64,000 nt of DNA from Bryobacteraceae bacterium (GCA_023384675.1 JAHDVK010000021.1:1-64000); one strand, 5' to 3'; counted from the first letter of the stretch, positions 25,096 to 32,338 are shown. The notes: a model not told the origin generated them from the sequence alone. Translations and numbers: made by a program.

Positions 25096-26703
25096 CTACG
25101 CTTCGACTTCGCGGCTGTCCTTCCAGCCCAGCCGGACCGACTTCGCCCGCAGGCGCTCTCCGGGCTTCAGATCCACCGGCTTGGTGTAGATCATCCAGCG
25201 GGGGTTCTCGCGCGATTCCGTGGTCCAGGCGATGCGGACGCCGGGCGTATCGGAGGCCAGCGTCACCCGCAATCCGGCCTTCGTCTGCGCCGTCAACACG
25301 GTGGGTTCGGGCGCGGTCTGCCAGACGCCGCCGGGGCGCATGCGCTCCATCAGTTCCGTTTCCGGAAGCGCGGTGAGGTCGGGGTGCTCGCGGCGCCAGC
25401 GTTCGTGCTCCGCGCGCAGTTCATCGAGTTTCGCCTTGTGCGCGGGGTCAGAGGCGAGATTGCGGATCTCGTGCGGGTCGGTGTCGCAGTCGTAGAGTTC
25501 CTCGGTGGGTTTCGTGGGTGCGAACCACAGCGCGGGCGCGCCGGTGAGTTTGCCCTCGGCGTGGAGGCGCCGCATCTCTTTGAGCATCGGCATCTCGTCC
25601 ATGTACTTGATGTTCTGCGAGTAGGGCAATTCGGGCCGGTAGTTGCGGATGTACTTCCAGCGGAGGTCGCGGACGGCGCGGATGGTGTCGGGCGTCTCGT
25701 CTTTGCGGTCGCGGGCGGCGTGGATGTACTTGCGCGCGCCGCCATCGTGCGCGCCAAAAAACGCGCGGCCGTGCATTTGTTTGGGCGTGGGGATCCCGGC
25801 CACCGAGAGCACGGTGGGGCCCAGGTCCATCAGGCTGACCAGGCGTTTGGTGGCGCTGCCCGGCTTCAGTTGCCCCGGCCAGCGCACCAGCAGCGGGACG
25901 TGAATGCCCGAGTCGTAGATCCAGCGCTTGGCGCGTGTGAGTCCGCGGCCGTGATCGCCCCAGAAGAAGACGATGGTGTTTTTCGCGAGGCCGTCTTCTT
26001 CGAGTTGTTTGAGCACGTCGCCCACCAGATGGTCCATGGCCGAAACGGTGTCGTGGTACTTGGCCCAGTTGTCTCGCACGACGGGCGTGTCGGGATAGTA
26101 GGGCGGCAGCACGGCCCGGGCGGGGTCGTGGCGCTGCGCGGGCGTGAGGCGCGCGGTATTCTTGACGTGCTGTTCGGGCGTGGGCCGGGCCTGGCTTTCG
26201 TGGCAGATGGTGAAGTTCATCACGCTGAAGAACGGCATGCCCGCCGGCCGGTTGCGCCAGTGGGCGCGGTTCGAGCTTTCGTCCCACGCCGTGGCGGGCG
26301 GGTCGAAGTTGTAGTCCGTTTTCACATTGTTCGTGCAGTAGTAGCCGGCCTCGCGCAGGTATTCGGTGAAGCAGCGCGTTTCGGGCGGCGGCACGCCCTT
26401 CGAGCGCATGTGGCCGGTGCCGATCGCGGTGGGATACTGGCCCGTGATGATGGACGAGCGGCTGGGCGCGCAGACGCCATAGACGGTGAACGCGCGGTCG
26501 TAGCGCTGGCTTTCGGTGGCGAACCGGTCCAGCACGGGCGTGGCGGCGTAGGAGTCTCCATAACAGCCGAGGTCGGGCGAAAGGTCTTCCGCCGAAATCC
26601 AGAGGATGTTGGGCCGCGCGGCGCGCTGCGCGAAAGAGCGGGAGGGCAGAATGAACGGCGTGGCGGCGGCGCCGAAGGCTTCGCGGCGTGTCAGGACGGG
26701 CAT
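25096..26703 (-). CDS. Exported sulfatase, N-sulfoglucosamine sulfohydrolase-like
   Basis: Sulfatases hydrolyse sulfate esters or sulfamates after their active-site Cys is oxidised to formylglycine. The 535-residue protein has an export leader and the motif C78-A-P-S-R82 followed by ITGQYPTAIG. An N-terminal metal site is suggested by ISAEDLSPDLGCYG, and a further metal motif by FWGDHGRG. The layout fits the heparan N-sulfatase-like branch. The maturation enzyme is not in the window. The ATG at 26703 has CAGGAG 10 nt upstream. Likely substrates are sulfated polysaccharides taken up in the periplasm, by inference. Confidence 0.9.
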   Translation of the reverse strand: MPVLTRREAFGAAATPFILPSRSFAQRAARPNILWISAEDLSPDLGCYGDSYAATPVLDRFATESQRYDRAFTVYGVCAPSRSSIITGQYPTAIGTGHMRSKGVPPPETRCFTEYLREAGYYCTNNVKTDYNFDPPATAWDESSNRAHWRNRPAGMPFFSVMNFTICHESQARPTPEQHVKNTARLTPAQRHDPARAVLPPYYPDTPVVRDNWAKYHDTVSAMDHLVGDVLKQLEEDGLAKNTIVFFWGDHGRGLTRAKRWIYDSGIHVPLLVRWPGQLKPGSATKRLVSLMDLGPTVLSVAGIPTPKQMHGRAFFGAHDGGARKYIHAARDRKDETPDTIRAVRDLRWKYIRNYRPELPYSQNIKYMDEMPMLKEMRRLHAEGKLTGAPALWFAPTKPTEELYDCDTDPHEIRNLASDPAHKAKLDELRAEHERWRREHPDLTALPETELMERMRPGGVWQTAPEPTVLTAQTKAGLRVTLASDTPGVRIAWTTESRENPRWMIYTKPVDLKPGERLRAKSVRLGWKDSREVEA

Positions 26704-26787
26704 GGCGGCGGATCTCCTGCGCCCGATTCTATCCCAGACGGGCGCACAGGCGCGGAGAACGATGCGGCGGGCCGGATGCTGCGCCGC

Positions 26788-27567
26788 CTAAGTGGTGACG
26801 GCCGCGGTGAGTTCTCGAAGCATCTGCTGGGTGGTCCCCGCGACATCGCCGGCGGATGGGAACTGAGTGGCTCTGTAATCCATCAGGATCTTCAGCCTGG
26901 CCACGCCGTCATCGTACTGGGCGATGGTCATCTGGTAGGGGAGTTCAAGCGAGTTCAACAGACCGTAGCTTTGGCTGGTGAGGGTCTGGTAGTAATCGGC
27001 CCTTTGTTGCACGGGAAAGAGTTTTGTGGCGCCCCCCAGGACAACTACAAGAGCCGAGGCGGCCGCCGCCGGGCGATTCCAAGCCAGCAGGGAAAAAATC
27101 GCGCTGGCCAAGCCGCACCCGATGGCGCCGAGAAGCAGCCACAGGGCCAAGGCCGCTGCCGACTTCGCTTCGGCCTTGACCTCCTGGTGGAACCGCTCGG
27201 TGAGACCGACCAAGTGCCGCCGCTGCTCGTGGTCCACATAGACGGGTTGGGCCGGTGCTGCCGTTGCCTGCTCGCGCTCCGCCGCCTGCGCGGCTTTTTG
27301 GACCTCCACCAATTTCGCCTGTTCCTGGCGGACATCCGGCGACAGTCCCGGCTCTGACGGGGCCGCCTGCCGGGCCTGGCGCACGGCGTGCTGCTGGGCC
27401 AGGACCTCGGCACGGAGGACACGCAGCCGCTCCGCCGATTTGACAGTCTCGGGCGGGGAGGCCATTGGGAGCGGCGTTGGCCCGCCGCGGCGGGGCAACG
27501 CCGGTTGCGCGAACAGCAAGACGGCGCAGCCCAACAACATCATCAGAACCGGGGGAATTCGCTTCAT
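26788..27567 (-). CDS. Exported membrane protein with coiled coil, unknown function
   Basis: The 259-residue protein begins with a signal peptide (MKRIPPVLMMLLGCAVLLFA). A long charged, Gln-rich coiled-coil-like stretch (about 40-125) follows, then two hydrophobic helices (about 138-160 and 165-183) and a C-terminal helical tail of about 75 residues containing QQRADYYQTLTSQSYGLLNS. AAGGAG lies 7 nt before the ATG. No family is recognised. The topology suggests periplasmic coiled coil and tail regions joined through a membrane hairpin. Confidence 0.65.
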   Translation of the reverse strand: MKRIPPVLMMLLGCAVLLFAQPALPRRGGPTPLPMASPPETVKSAERLRVLRAEVLAQQHAVRQARQAAPSEPGLSPDVRQEQAKLVEVQKAAQAAEREQATAAPAQPVYVDHEQRRHLVGLTERFHQEVKAEAKSAAALALWLLLGAIGCGLASAIFSLLAWNRPAAAASALVVVLGGATKLFPVQQRADYYQTLTSQSYGLLNSLELPYQMTIAQYDDGVARLKILMDYRATQFPSAGDVAGTTQQMLRELTAAVTT

Positions 27568-27667
27568 GACAAAGCTCCTTGGTGGAGCATTCTCGCATAC
27601 TCATGCGCCGTTGTCTGCCGTACCGATCCCCGGCCGGCGTGAGACCGCTTCGGCGAGGTGAGTCTCC

Positions 27668-28261
27668 GTGCCGAAGAGAAAGGCGGCGTTCACACCGCGG
27701 ATGCGGGAACACCGGGAGGGATGCGTCATCAATGCCTCCTCCGTCTCGGACCGAATCGCGTGCATGCCGCCGGGTGCCTATTCCGCAGCAAAGTCCGCCG
27801 TCGAGGCGATCAGCGAAGCGCTTGCCGGGGAGGTGACGCCCTTCAGTATCCGGGTGGCCATTGTCGAGCCCGGCATTCAGGACACGCGAATGGCGTGAAA
27901 TATCGCCAATGATGGCCGTTCGGTCTGCCCTCAGGTTCGACGCTTCGCCGGCTTGTTCCAGGCCTCGCTGGCCGGGCCGGTGCCTCCAGAGGTGACTGCG
28001 GGCGTCATTCGCGGAAAGGCCGAGAGCGGAACCTGGCAATTGCGCCATCTCTCGGGACCGGACGCCGCGCCCTTCACGGGCTGGCGCGCTTCGATGACGG
28101 ACGAACAGTGGGTGGACTGGAGCGCCCAGGATGACGAATTGTGGCGCGCGATGGTGGAACGTCACTTCGGATTAAACTCGCGTCCTTGTGAGGCTTCGGG
28201 TGGATCTGCGTCGCGGAAGAGTCGTCCTGAGCCGGATTGCCGCAGACGTCAGGGAGTGTGA
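27668..28261 (+). pseudogene. Remnant of a short-chain dehydrogenase/reductase (truncated, one in-frame TGA)
   Basis: The frame encodes the second half of a classical SDR: a CVINASSVSDRIA strand and catalytic Ser region, the Y-S-A-A-K active-site motif in PGAYSAAKSAVEAISEALA, then VTPFSIRVAIVEPGIQDTRMA. It hits a TGA at 27896-27898 and continues in the same frame with NIANDGRS and on to GTWQLRHLSGPDAAPFTGWRASMTDEQWVDW, a typical SDR end. The N-terminal Rossmann half, with the glycine-rich NAD(P) motif, is absent upstream in every frame examined. The original stop also seems lost. This is most simply a 5'-deleted pseudogene with one CGA-to-TGA type nonsense change. Confidence 0.8.
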
Positions 28262-28761
28262 ACTAATTCGGGGATCAGCGCACCGGGCTCAGCAGGCGCG
28301 CCTGCCGCCTTCCGGTGGCAGCCTTAAAATATTGAAAATTAATAACTTATACAAGATGACATGACAGCTGCCGGGAGCCGGCAGCCGGCAGGCAAACGCT
28401 ACCATTGGGAATTTTTTCACACACGGGTCCGGGAGCCGGGTACCGGTCTTCTGTATCGCCGCGGCACGATGCGCGGGCCGCCCCGGCTCCCAGACTCCAG
28501 CCGCGCAAGTCATTGAGAAGACAGATCGAATAGCCGGGAAGGATTCGCCGACGGTCGAGGACATCGCCGATCTGCGGAGTGCGGGGGCAGCCGATGGTGG
28601 CTCAGAAGCTCCGCGCGCCGGCGGCAAGGGCGTTTTCCACAGCCCTCACCTTCCGGGAATTAGAAACAAAAATGTACAATCTTGCACGCTTCTACTTGCA
28701 TCCAAGGGGGTAACACTTTTAAGATAAACGTGTATTTTCATCTAGGTCTCAAGAGGTGCTC
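28262..28761. other. Gene-free, locally AT-rich spacer before the Rrf2 gene
   Basis: No supported gene lies in these 500 bp. There is an AT-rich patch at 28324-28356. Next to it is a perfect 8-bp-arm inverted repeat (28367-28374 with 28378-28385, loop GAG) that lacks a T run. A second AT-rich patch at 28660-28740 includes the candidate Rrf2 promoter. The base composition differs from the rest of the window, and together with the neighbouring pseudogene it marks this as a decayed or relaxed segment. Confidence 0.6.
28696..28725 (+). promoter_or_regulatory. Candidate promoter of the Rrf2-family gene
   Basis: TTGCAT (28696-28701) and TAAGAT (28720-28725) are separated by 18 bp and lie 36 bp before the gene's ATG. 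Rrf2 regulators commonly bind their own promoters, so this AT-rich stretch is the likely site of autoregulation. Confidence 0.4.
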
Positions 28762-29229
28762 ATGATCTACTCGCGCTCCGCGGAATATGCGATTCGCGCT
28801 TTCGTCCACCTGGCAAGCGTGCCTGAGGGCAAGTACGCCATGGTGAGACAGATTGCCGAGGACGCGTCCATCCCCTCCCACTTTTTGGCCAAGATCCTTC
28901 AACAACTGGCGCGGAAGGGTTTTTTGCGCAGCAGCAAGGGCCCCACCGGGGGCTTTACCCTCCGCATACCCGCCCCTGACATCTCGCTCATCATGATCGT
29001 TGACGCCGTGGACGGCCTCGCCGACTACGAACGCTGCCCGGCCGGCCTTGCGGAATGCAACGATCATGCCCCCTGCGGCATGCATGATAGCTGGAAGGCC
29101 CTGCGCAGTCGTATCATGGAGTATCTGGAGCGGACTTCCATCGAGGACCTCGCCAAGAGCCTGGATCTCAAACGGAAGAACATCGAGAAGTCCCGCAAGG
29201 GATCGAAACGCTCTATCTCCAAGGCCTGA
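28762..29229 (+). CDS. Rrf2-family transcriptional regulator with three-cysteine cluster motif
   Basis: Rrf2 proteins such as IscR and NsrR sense iron-sulfur status, nitric oxide or redox state through a bound cluster. The 155-residue protein has the winged-helix N-domain ([18 protein letters not shown], then [29 protein letters not shown]). It also has three cysteines, C92, C99 and C105, in the order C-x6-C-x5-C where the family binds its cluster. The ATG at 28762 is chosen because AAGAGG lies 5 nt upstream; a GTG at 28756 would overlap that site. The C-terminal tail (from about 130) is Lys/Arg-rich. No iron-sulfur assembly genes are nearby; clpP follows after 64 bp. Confidence 0.9.
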   Translation: MIYSRSAEYAIRAFVHLASVPEGKYAMVRQIAEDASIPSHFLAKILQQLARKGFLRSSKGPTGGFTLRIPAPDISLIMIVDAVDGLADYERCPAGLAECNDHAPCGMHDSWKALRSRIMEYLERTSIEDLAKSLDLKRKNIEKSRKGSKRSISKA

Positions 29230-29293
29230 AGCCGCGCCCGCACCACCGGCGCCGCCCAGGCCGGGGAAGACCGATACTGGCTCAGGAGGCCGA

Positions 29294-29923
29294 ATGCCCA
29301 AAAACCACGGGGAGATTCCGACCCCGCAGAATATGCTCGTGCCCATGGTGGTCGAGCAGACCTCGCGCGGCGAGCGCGCCTTCGATATCTACTCGCGCCT
29401 GCTCAAGGAAAACATCATCTTCCTTGGCACCCCCATCGACGATCAGGTGGCCAACCTGATCATCGCCCAGATGCTTTTCCTGGCCGCCGAGGACCCGGAG
29501 AAGGACATTTCGCTCTATATCAACTCGCCCGGCGGCTCCATCACGGCGGGTCTCGCCATTCTGGACACGATGCGGCTCATCGAGCCGGACATCGTCACCT
29601 ACTGCGTGGGCCAGGCGGCGTCCATGGGCGCGGTGCTGCTCGCCGCCGGCGCCAAGGGCAAGCGGTTCGCGCTGCCCCATGCGCGCATCCTGATCCACCA
29701 GCCGCACATGTCCGGTCTCGCCGGCCAGGCCACCGATATCGACATCTACGCCAAGGAGATCCTGCGCATGCGGGAGATCCTCAACGGCATCCTCGCCGAC
29801 GCGACGGGGCAGCCCATCGACAAGATCGAGCGCGACGTGGACCGCGATTACATCATGGAAGCGCAGGCCGCTCTCGATTACGGGATGATCGACCGCATCA
29901 TCAGCAAACGCGGCGAACGGTAG
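29294..29923 (+). CDS. clpP: ATP-dependent Clp protease proteolytic subunit
   Basis: ClpP forms the tetradecameric serine-protease chamber that degrades unfolded or tagged proteins with ClpX or ClpA partners. The 209-residue protein has the complete catalytic triad: S110 in GQAASMGA, H135 in LIHQPH and D185 in VDRDYIM. The [15 protein letters not shown] segment is also present. AGGAGG is well placed before the ATG at 29294. Neither clpX nor tig, its frequent neighbours, is next to it. It follows the Rrf2 gene closely and may be co-transcribed with it. Confidence 0.95.
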   Translation: MPKNHGEIPTPQNMLVPMVVEQTSRGERAFDIYSRLLKENIIFLGTPIDDQVANLIIAQMLFLAAEDPEKDISLYINSPGGSITAGLAILDTMRLIEPDIVTYCVGQAASMGAVLLAAGAKGKRFALPHARILIHQPHMSGLAGQATDIDIYAKEILRMREILNGILADATGQPIDKIERDVDRDYIMEAQAALDYGMIDRIISKRGER

Positions 29924-30114
29924 CGCACAGGATACCGCCTGCTCAACCGGCCTGGGCCGCGCGGGAAGAGACTCCATAGGACGGGCGAGGCCGGGTGGCA
30001 GGCCTCCAGTGATGGACTTTCTGCCATTTCCAGCGTGTCCCAGGTGTTCTGCGTACCAAATATGGGACTCCTTGGTTACTGGCTACCAGATATTGTGCCG
30101 TGCAATTTTTTCCC

Positions 30115-30145
30115 TTGACAGACACCCCGGCGGGTGCTTTATGAT
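30115..30145 (+). promoter_or_regulatory. Strong sigma-70-type promoter of the structured RNA unit
   Basis: A perfect -35 TTGACA (30115-30120) is followed by TATGAT (30140-30145), with the overlapping TTTATG as an alternative giving 17-bp spacing. This is the closest match to consensus noticed in the window. The predicted start lies near 30152, at the first base of the RNA's 5' helix. Confidence 0.7.
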
Positions 30146-30151
30146 GAGGCC

Positions 30152-30384
30152 ATCACTGAAGAAAGGAGGTGGTCCAGAACAACATGAGTCCTGGTAGTTA
30201 TCCTAAGCGCGAGGTGGTCGGCTGCTAGAACCGGCAATCCGGGGGTCTGGACGCCATCTCTTCAGTGAAAGGCGGATGGCGCCGGGCTTCTGACAGTCCG
30301 GCCGTTAAGCGCGACCTTCAGACCGCAGGTCTGAAACCTAGGCTACCGAAAGCCCCATCGCCGGTGTCCGGCCGTGGGGCTTTT
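30152..30384 (+). ncRNA. Structured RNA of about 233 nt with internal 14-codon ORF and 16S-complementary segment
   Basis: This unit has its own promoter and terminator. A perfect 10-bp helix pairs 30153-30162 with 30259-30268. A second 7-bp helix pairs 30172-30178 with 30246-30252, enclosing the short ORF at 30184-30228. Further hairpins are GCCGG/CCGGC near 30282-30303 and a perfect 8-bp stem with loop GCA at 30317-30335. The segment 30162-30177 is complementary to the last 16 nt of the usual bacterial 16S rRNA (one G-U pair) and is partly buried between the two helices. It is not tmRNA, RNase P, SRP or 6S by sequence. I cannot name the class; the boundaries are inferred. Confidence 0.6.
30184..30228 (+). 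CDS. 14-residue small ORF (MSPGSYPKREVVGC) inside the structured RNA
   Basis: The ORF has an ATG, 14 sense codons and TAG, ending in a C-terminal Cys. An AAAGGAGGTG run lies 14 nt upstream, farther than usual. Codons AGT, CCT, GGT and TAT are atypical for this GC-rich genome, so the RNA sequence itself seems constrained. It could be a translated micropeptide, a leader peptide that controls RNA folding, or a decoy. It shares the strand with rpmE, but a terminator separates them. Confidence 0.5.
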   Translation: MSPGSYPKREVVGC

Positions 30385-30386
30385 CA
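30349..30386 (+). terminator. Intrinsic terminator ending the structured RNA
   Basis: AAAGCCCC (30349-30356) pairs with GGGGCTTT (30376-30383), with an inner GCCGG-TGT-CCGGC stem at 30360-30372. The stem runs directly into TTTT. This is a textbook Rho-independent terminator and separates the RNA unit from rpmE. Confidence 0.85.
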
Positions 30387-30420
30387 TTGTTCCCGCCGCG
30401 CGAAATGCGGCATTCCCTGC

Positions 30421-30426
30421 TATACT
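30421..30426 (+). promoter_or_regulatory. Candidate -10 element for rpmE
   Basis: TATACT lies 24 bp before the rpmE start and 35 bp after the terminator. No good -35 hexamer is seen at the usual distance, so the promoter is only partly supported. Confidence 0.35.
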
Positions 30427-30450
30427 TGAAAGGTTGAGGTTTTCTCCCCG

Positions 30451-30705
30451 ATGAAAGCTGGTATCCACCCCGCCTATAACGAAGTGAGCGTCCACTGCGC
30501 TTGCGGCAACACATTCAAGACCCGCTCCACGCACAAGACCGACATCCGCGTGGAAATCTGCTCGAGCTGCCACCCCTTCTTCACCGGCCGCCAGAAACTG
30601 GTGGACACCGAAGGCCGCGTGGACCGCTTCCAGAAGATGGTGGCGCGTTCGAAGGCGATGAAAGAGCAGATCGCGGCGCGCAAAGACACCGCGAGCAAGA
30701 ATTAG
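30451..30705 (+). CDS. rpmE: Ribosomal protein L31, zinc-binding form
   Basis: L31 sits at the ribosomal intersubunit bridge. The 84-residue protein keeps the zinc ligands C16-x-C18 and C37-x2-C40 (VHCACGN and EICSSCHPF), followed by [18 protein letters not shown], the family signature. This is the zinc-dependent C+ type, so it can also act as a zinc store. It has a basic C-terminal tail. The ATG is preceded by a purine-poor leader, and the nearest possible ribosome site is TTGAGG about 11 nt upstream. Confidence 0.95.
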   Translation: MKAGIHPAYNEVSVHCACGNTFKTRSTHKTDIRVEICSSCHPFFTGRQKLVDTEGRVDRFQKMVARSKAMKEQIAARKDTASKN

Positions 30706-30723
30706 CGGCGTATTGACAGATTT

Positions 30724-31182
30724 CTAGCGAGTGGACGGGGCCTCCCGGCTCCGTCTTTCTTTTTCGGCCTGCTCGGCGGCCTGCCGGCGGATTTCATCGG
30801 CCTTGCGCTTCACTTCCCGTTCTTCGCGCATGCGGGCGTATTCGGCCTGTTGATCCGGAGTGAGCAGGGCGTGGATGCGAGCGGTCTGTTCGATCTGAAT
30901 CGCGTCCATCATCGGGCGCTGCTCATCCCGCAAGGCCTTGAACTTTACGCCGGCGTCGTCCAGAATGCCCTCGAGCTGCGCGGCCTGTTCCGGCGTGAGC
31001 TTCAGGCGGTTCTGCATTTCGGCTTTGTAGGCGCGGCGGTACTCTTCCGGCGTACGCCGCCCGCTCGATTTGGCAGCTACGGAGTCCTGGACATAGTAAC
31101 GGTGGGACAAGGCCCCCACGGCCATGCCGCTCACAAACAGCACGGTGCAATAGAAGGCGAGTCTCAGGGTACCGGTCTTCAT
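30724..31182 (-). CDS. Membrane-anchored LTxxQ (Spy/CpxP-like) periplasmic protein
   Basis: The 152-residue protein has one N-terminal membrane helix (about residues 6-25) and then a helical periplasmic part. Two LTPEQ/LTPDQ motifs (LKLTPEQAAQLEGIL and ALLTPDQQAEYARM) resemble those of Spy/CpxP envelope-stress chaperones and metal-sensor proteins. The C-terminus is a charged helix. Its ATG overlaps the stop of the upstream gene (ATGA) with GAGG 5 nt before it. In the same operon are an ECF sigma factor and a single-span protein, so it may sense or buffer envelope stress for that sigma factor. Confidence 0.7.
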   Translation of the reverse strand: MKTGTLRLAFYCTVLFVSGMAVGALSHRYYVQDSVAAKSSGRRTPEEYRRAYKAEMQNRLKLTPEQAAQLEGILDDAGVKFKALRDEQRPMMDAIQIEQTARIHALLTPDQQAEYARMREEREVKRKADEIRRQAAEQAEKERRSREAPSTR

Positions 31183-31553
31183 CGCAACCTCAGATCCTGC
31201 AGCCACGCCGGTCCGCCTTTCAGTCCGTTTTCCTCGGCGGCGACGTCGCTATAGACGATCCTCTCCGGGGCCTGCTCCTCGGCCAGCGTCTCCAAATAGG
31301 TGGCCGTATAGAAGTTCGGACCCCGATCCGGCAACACTTGTAACACGATAAAGAGCAGACTGGCCGCAACCGCGCCGGCCAAAAAGCCTTGGGTCCAGCG
31401 TTTCCACTCAAGCAGGTAATTCTGCCGCGCCTCGATCTTCTGCCAGAGCCGGGGCATGAACGTAGCCGAGGCCTCGGGATCGGGGCAGGCTTCCCGGTAA
31501 CGCCCCAACAGTTCGTCGAACCGCCGCTCCAGATCATCGCCGGGTCGCGTCAT
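31179..31553 (-). CDS. Single-span membrane protein, probable anti-sigma factor
   Basis: The 124-residue protein has a cytoplasmic helical N-terminus (about 1-55, with FMPRLWQKIEARQNYLLEWKRW), one transmembrane helix (about 56-72) and a short periplasmic tail. Size, topology and its place directly after an ECF sigma gene, with a 4-bp start/stop overlap, fit an anti-sigma factor that holds the sigma at the membrane. No zinc-binding H-x3-C-x2-C motif is present, so it is not a ZAS-type factor. The call is from context. Confidence 0.6.
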   Translation of the reverse strand: MTRPGDDLERRFDELLGRYREACPDPEASATFMPRLWQKIEARQNYLLEWKRWTQGFLAGAVAASLLFIVLQVLPDRGPNFYTATYLETLAEEQAPERIVYSDVAAEENGLKGGPAWLQDLRLR

Positions 31554-32143
31554 CGCTTTACATCCTTTCCCACGGGTCCATCCTCCCGCGTCGCGCCAAA
31601 CGCCTTCAGCGCGCGCTGCCGGGCCCGGAACAGCCGGACCTTCAAGGCGTTCTCGTTTACATCATAGACTTTTTCCAGCTCTTTGAGGGAGAGTCCTTCG
31701 ACCTCTTTGAGGGTGAGAAGCATCCGGTCCTCGGGCGAGATCCGGCTCAGGATCGAGTCCACGAATTCCCGCAGCCGGGACTTTTCCTTCTCTTCCTCGT
31801 TGGCCTTGGTTCCGGCCATCGCGTCGGCAGTCACCATCTGCTGTTCGCTCAGGTCCGCCATCCGCGATTCCGGACGCCGCCTGCGCTTTCGCAAATAATC
31901 GAGCGCCGCGTTCACGGTCAGCCGGTAGAGCCAAGGTTCAAAGACCTCGGGGCTCCGTAACTGTTCCAACGAGTAATACAACCTCAAGAACACCTCTTGA
32001 GCCACGTCTTCCACATCCTCGGGCCGCGAAATCATCCTCGCGATCGTCCCGAGTATCCGCCGCCGGTAGGCCGTCACCAATTCGTTGAACGCGGCCGGAT
32101 CGCCAGCCTTGGCCCGTTCCACGACTACGAATTCGATCAGCAT
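31550..32143 (-). CDS. ECF-family RNA polymerase sigma factor
   Basis: The 197-residue protein has sigma region 2 (FNELVTAYRRRILGTIARMI, then PEDVEDVAQEVFLRLYYSLEQL, about 18-65) and region 4 (ILSRISPEDRMLLTLKEVEGLSLKELEKVYDVNENALKVRLFRARQRAL, about 130-180). The linker contains a Met/Glu-rich insertion (about 96-120). It leads the three-gene operon with the membrane partner and the LTxxQ protein. ECF sigmas of this size respond to envelope or oxidative signals. It is divergent from pcrA with 195 bp between. Confidence 0.95.
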   Translation of the reverse strand: MLIEFVVVERAKAGDPAAFNELVTAYRRRILGTIARMISRPEDVEDVAQEVFLRLYYSLEQLRSPEVFEPWLYRLTVNAALDYLRKRRRRPESRMADLSEQQMVTADAMAGTKANEEEKEKSRLREFVDSILSRISPEDRMLLTLKEVEGLSLKELEKVYDVNENALKVRLFRARQRALKAFGATREDGPVGKDVKR

Positions 32144-32274
32144 GCGGCGTTGGTCGCCGGCGGGCAGGGCACATTGCTTCCTGCAATTGCTAGGGCGCGC
32201 CGGTTCACTGTCAGGTTACAACATCAAACCGATTCCTGTCCCTCGATCAACCCAATAGTTATCAAAAGGATAGC

Positions 32275-32315
32275 TTGATCCGCAAAGCGCCATGCTACAA
32301 TGCCTTTTGCGGATC
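32275..32315 (+). promoter_or_regulatory. pcrA promoter framed by a perfect inverted repeat
   Basis: A -35-like TTGATC (32275-32280) and -10 TACAAT (32296-32301) precede pcrA. GATCCGCAAA (32277-32286) and TTTGCGGATC (32306-32315) form a perfect 10-bp inverted repeat spaced by 19 bp that brackets the -10 box. It could be a repressor operator or, in the transcript, only a partial hairpin. No SOS motif shared with the lexA palindrome was seen. Confidence 0.45.
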
Positions 32316-32338
32316 GTTCGCCCCGCCGCAACTAATCC

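Noticed and set aside
28367-28385. Perfect 8-bp hairpin considered as a terminator of the SDR remnant
   Set aside because: No T run on either side, and the upstream gene is decayed; kept only as a structural note.
29943-30125. Minus-strand 60-codon frame upstream of the structured RNA
   Set aside because: It overlaps the -35 box of a strong opposite promoter, has no ribosome site and no recognisable sequence.
30152-30384. Structured RNA considered as tmRNA, RNase P, SRP or 6S RNA
   Set aside because: There is no tRNA-like ends or tag reading frame of the tmRNA type, no RNase P core motifs, no SRP tetraloop hairpin, and the 5' end pairs internally rather than with the 3' end as in 6S.
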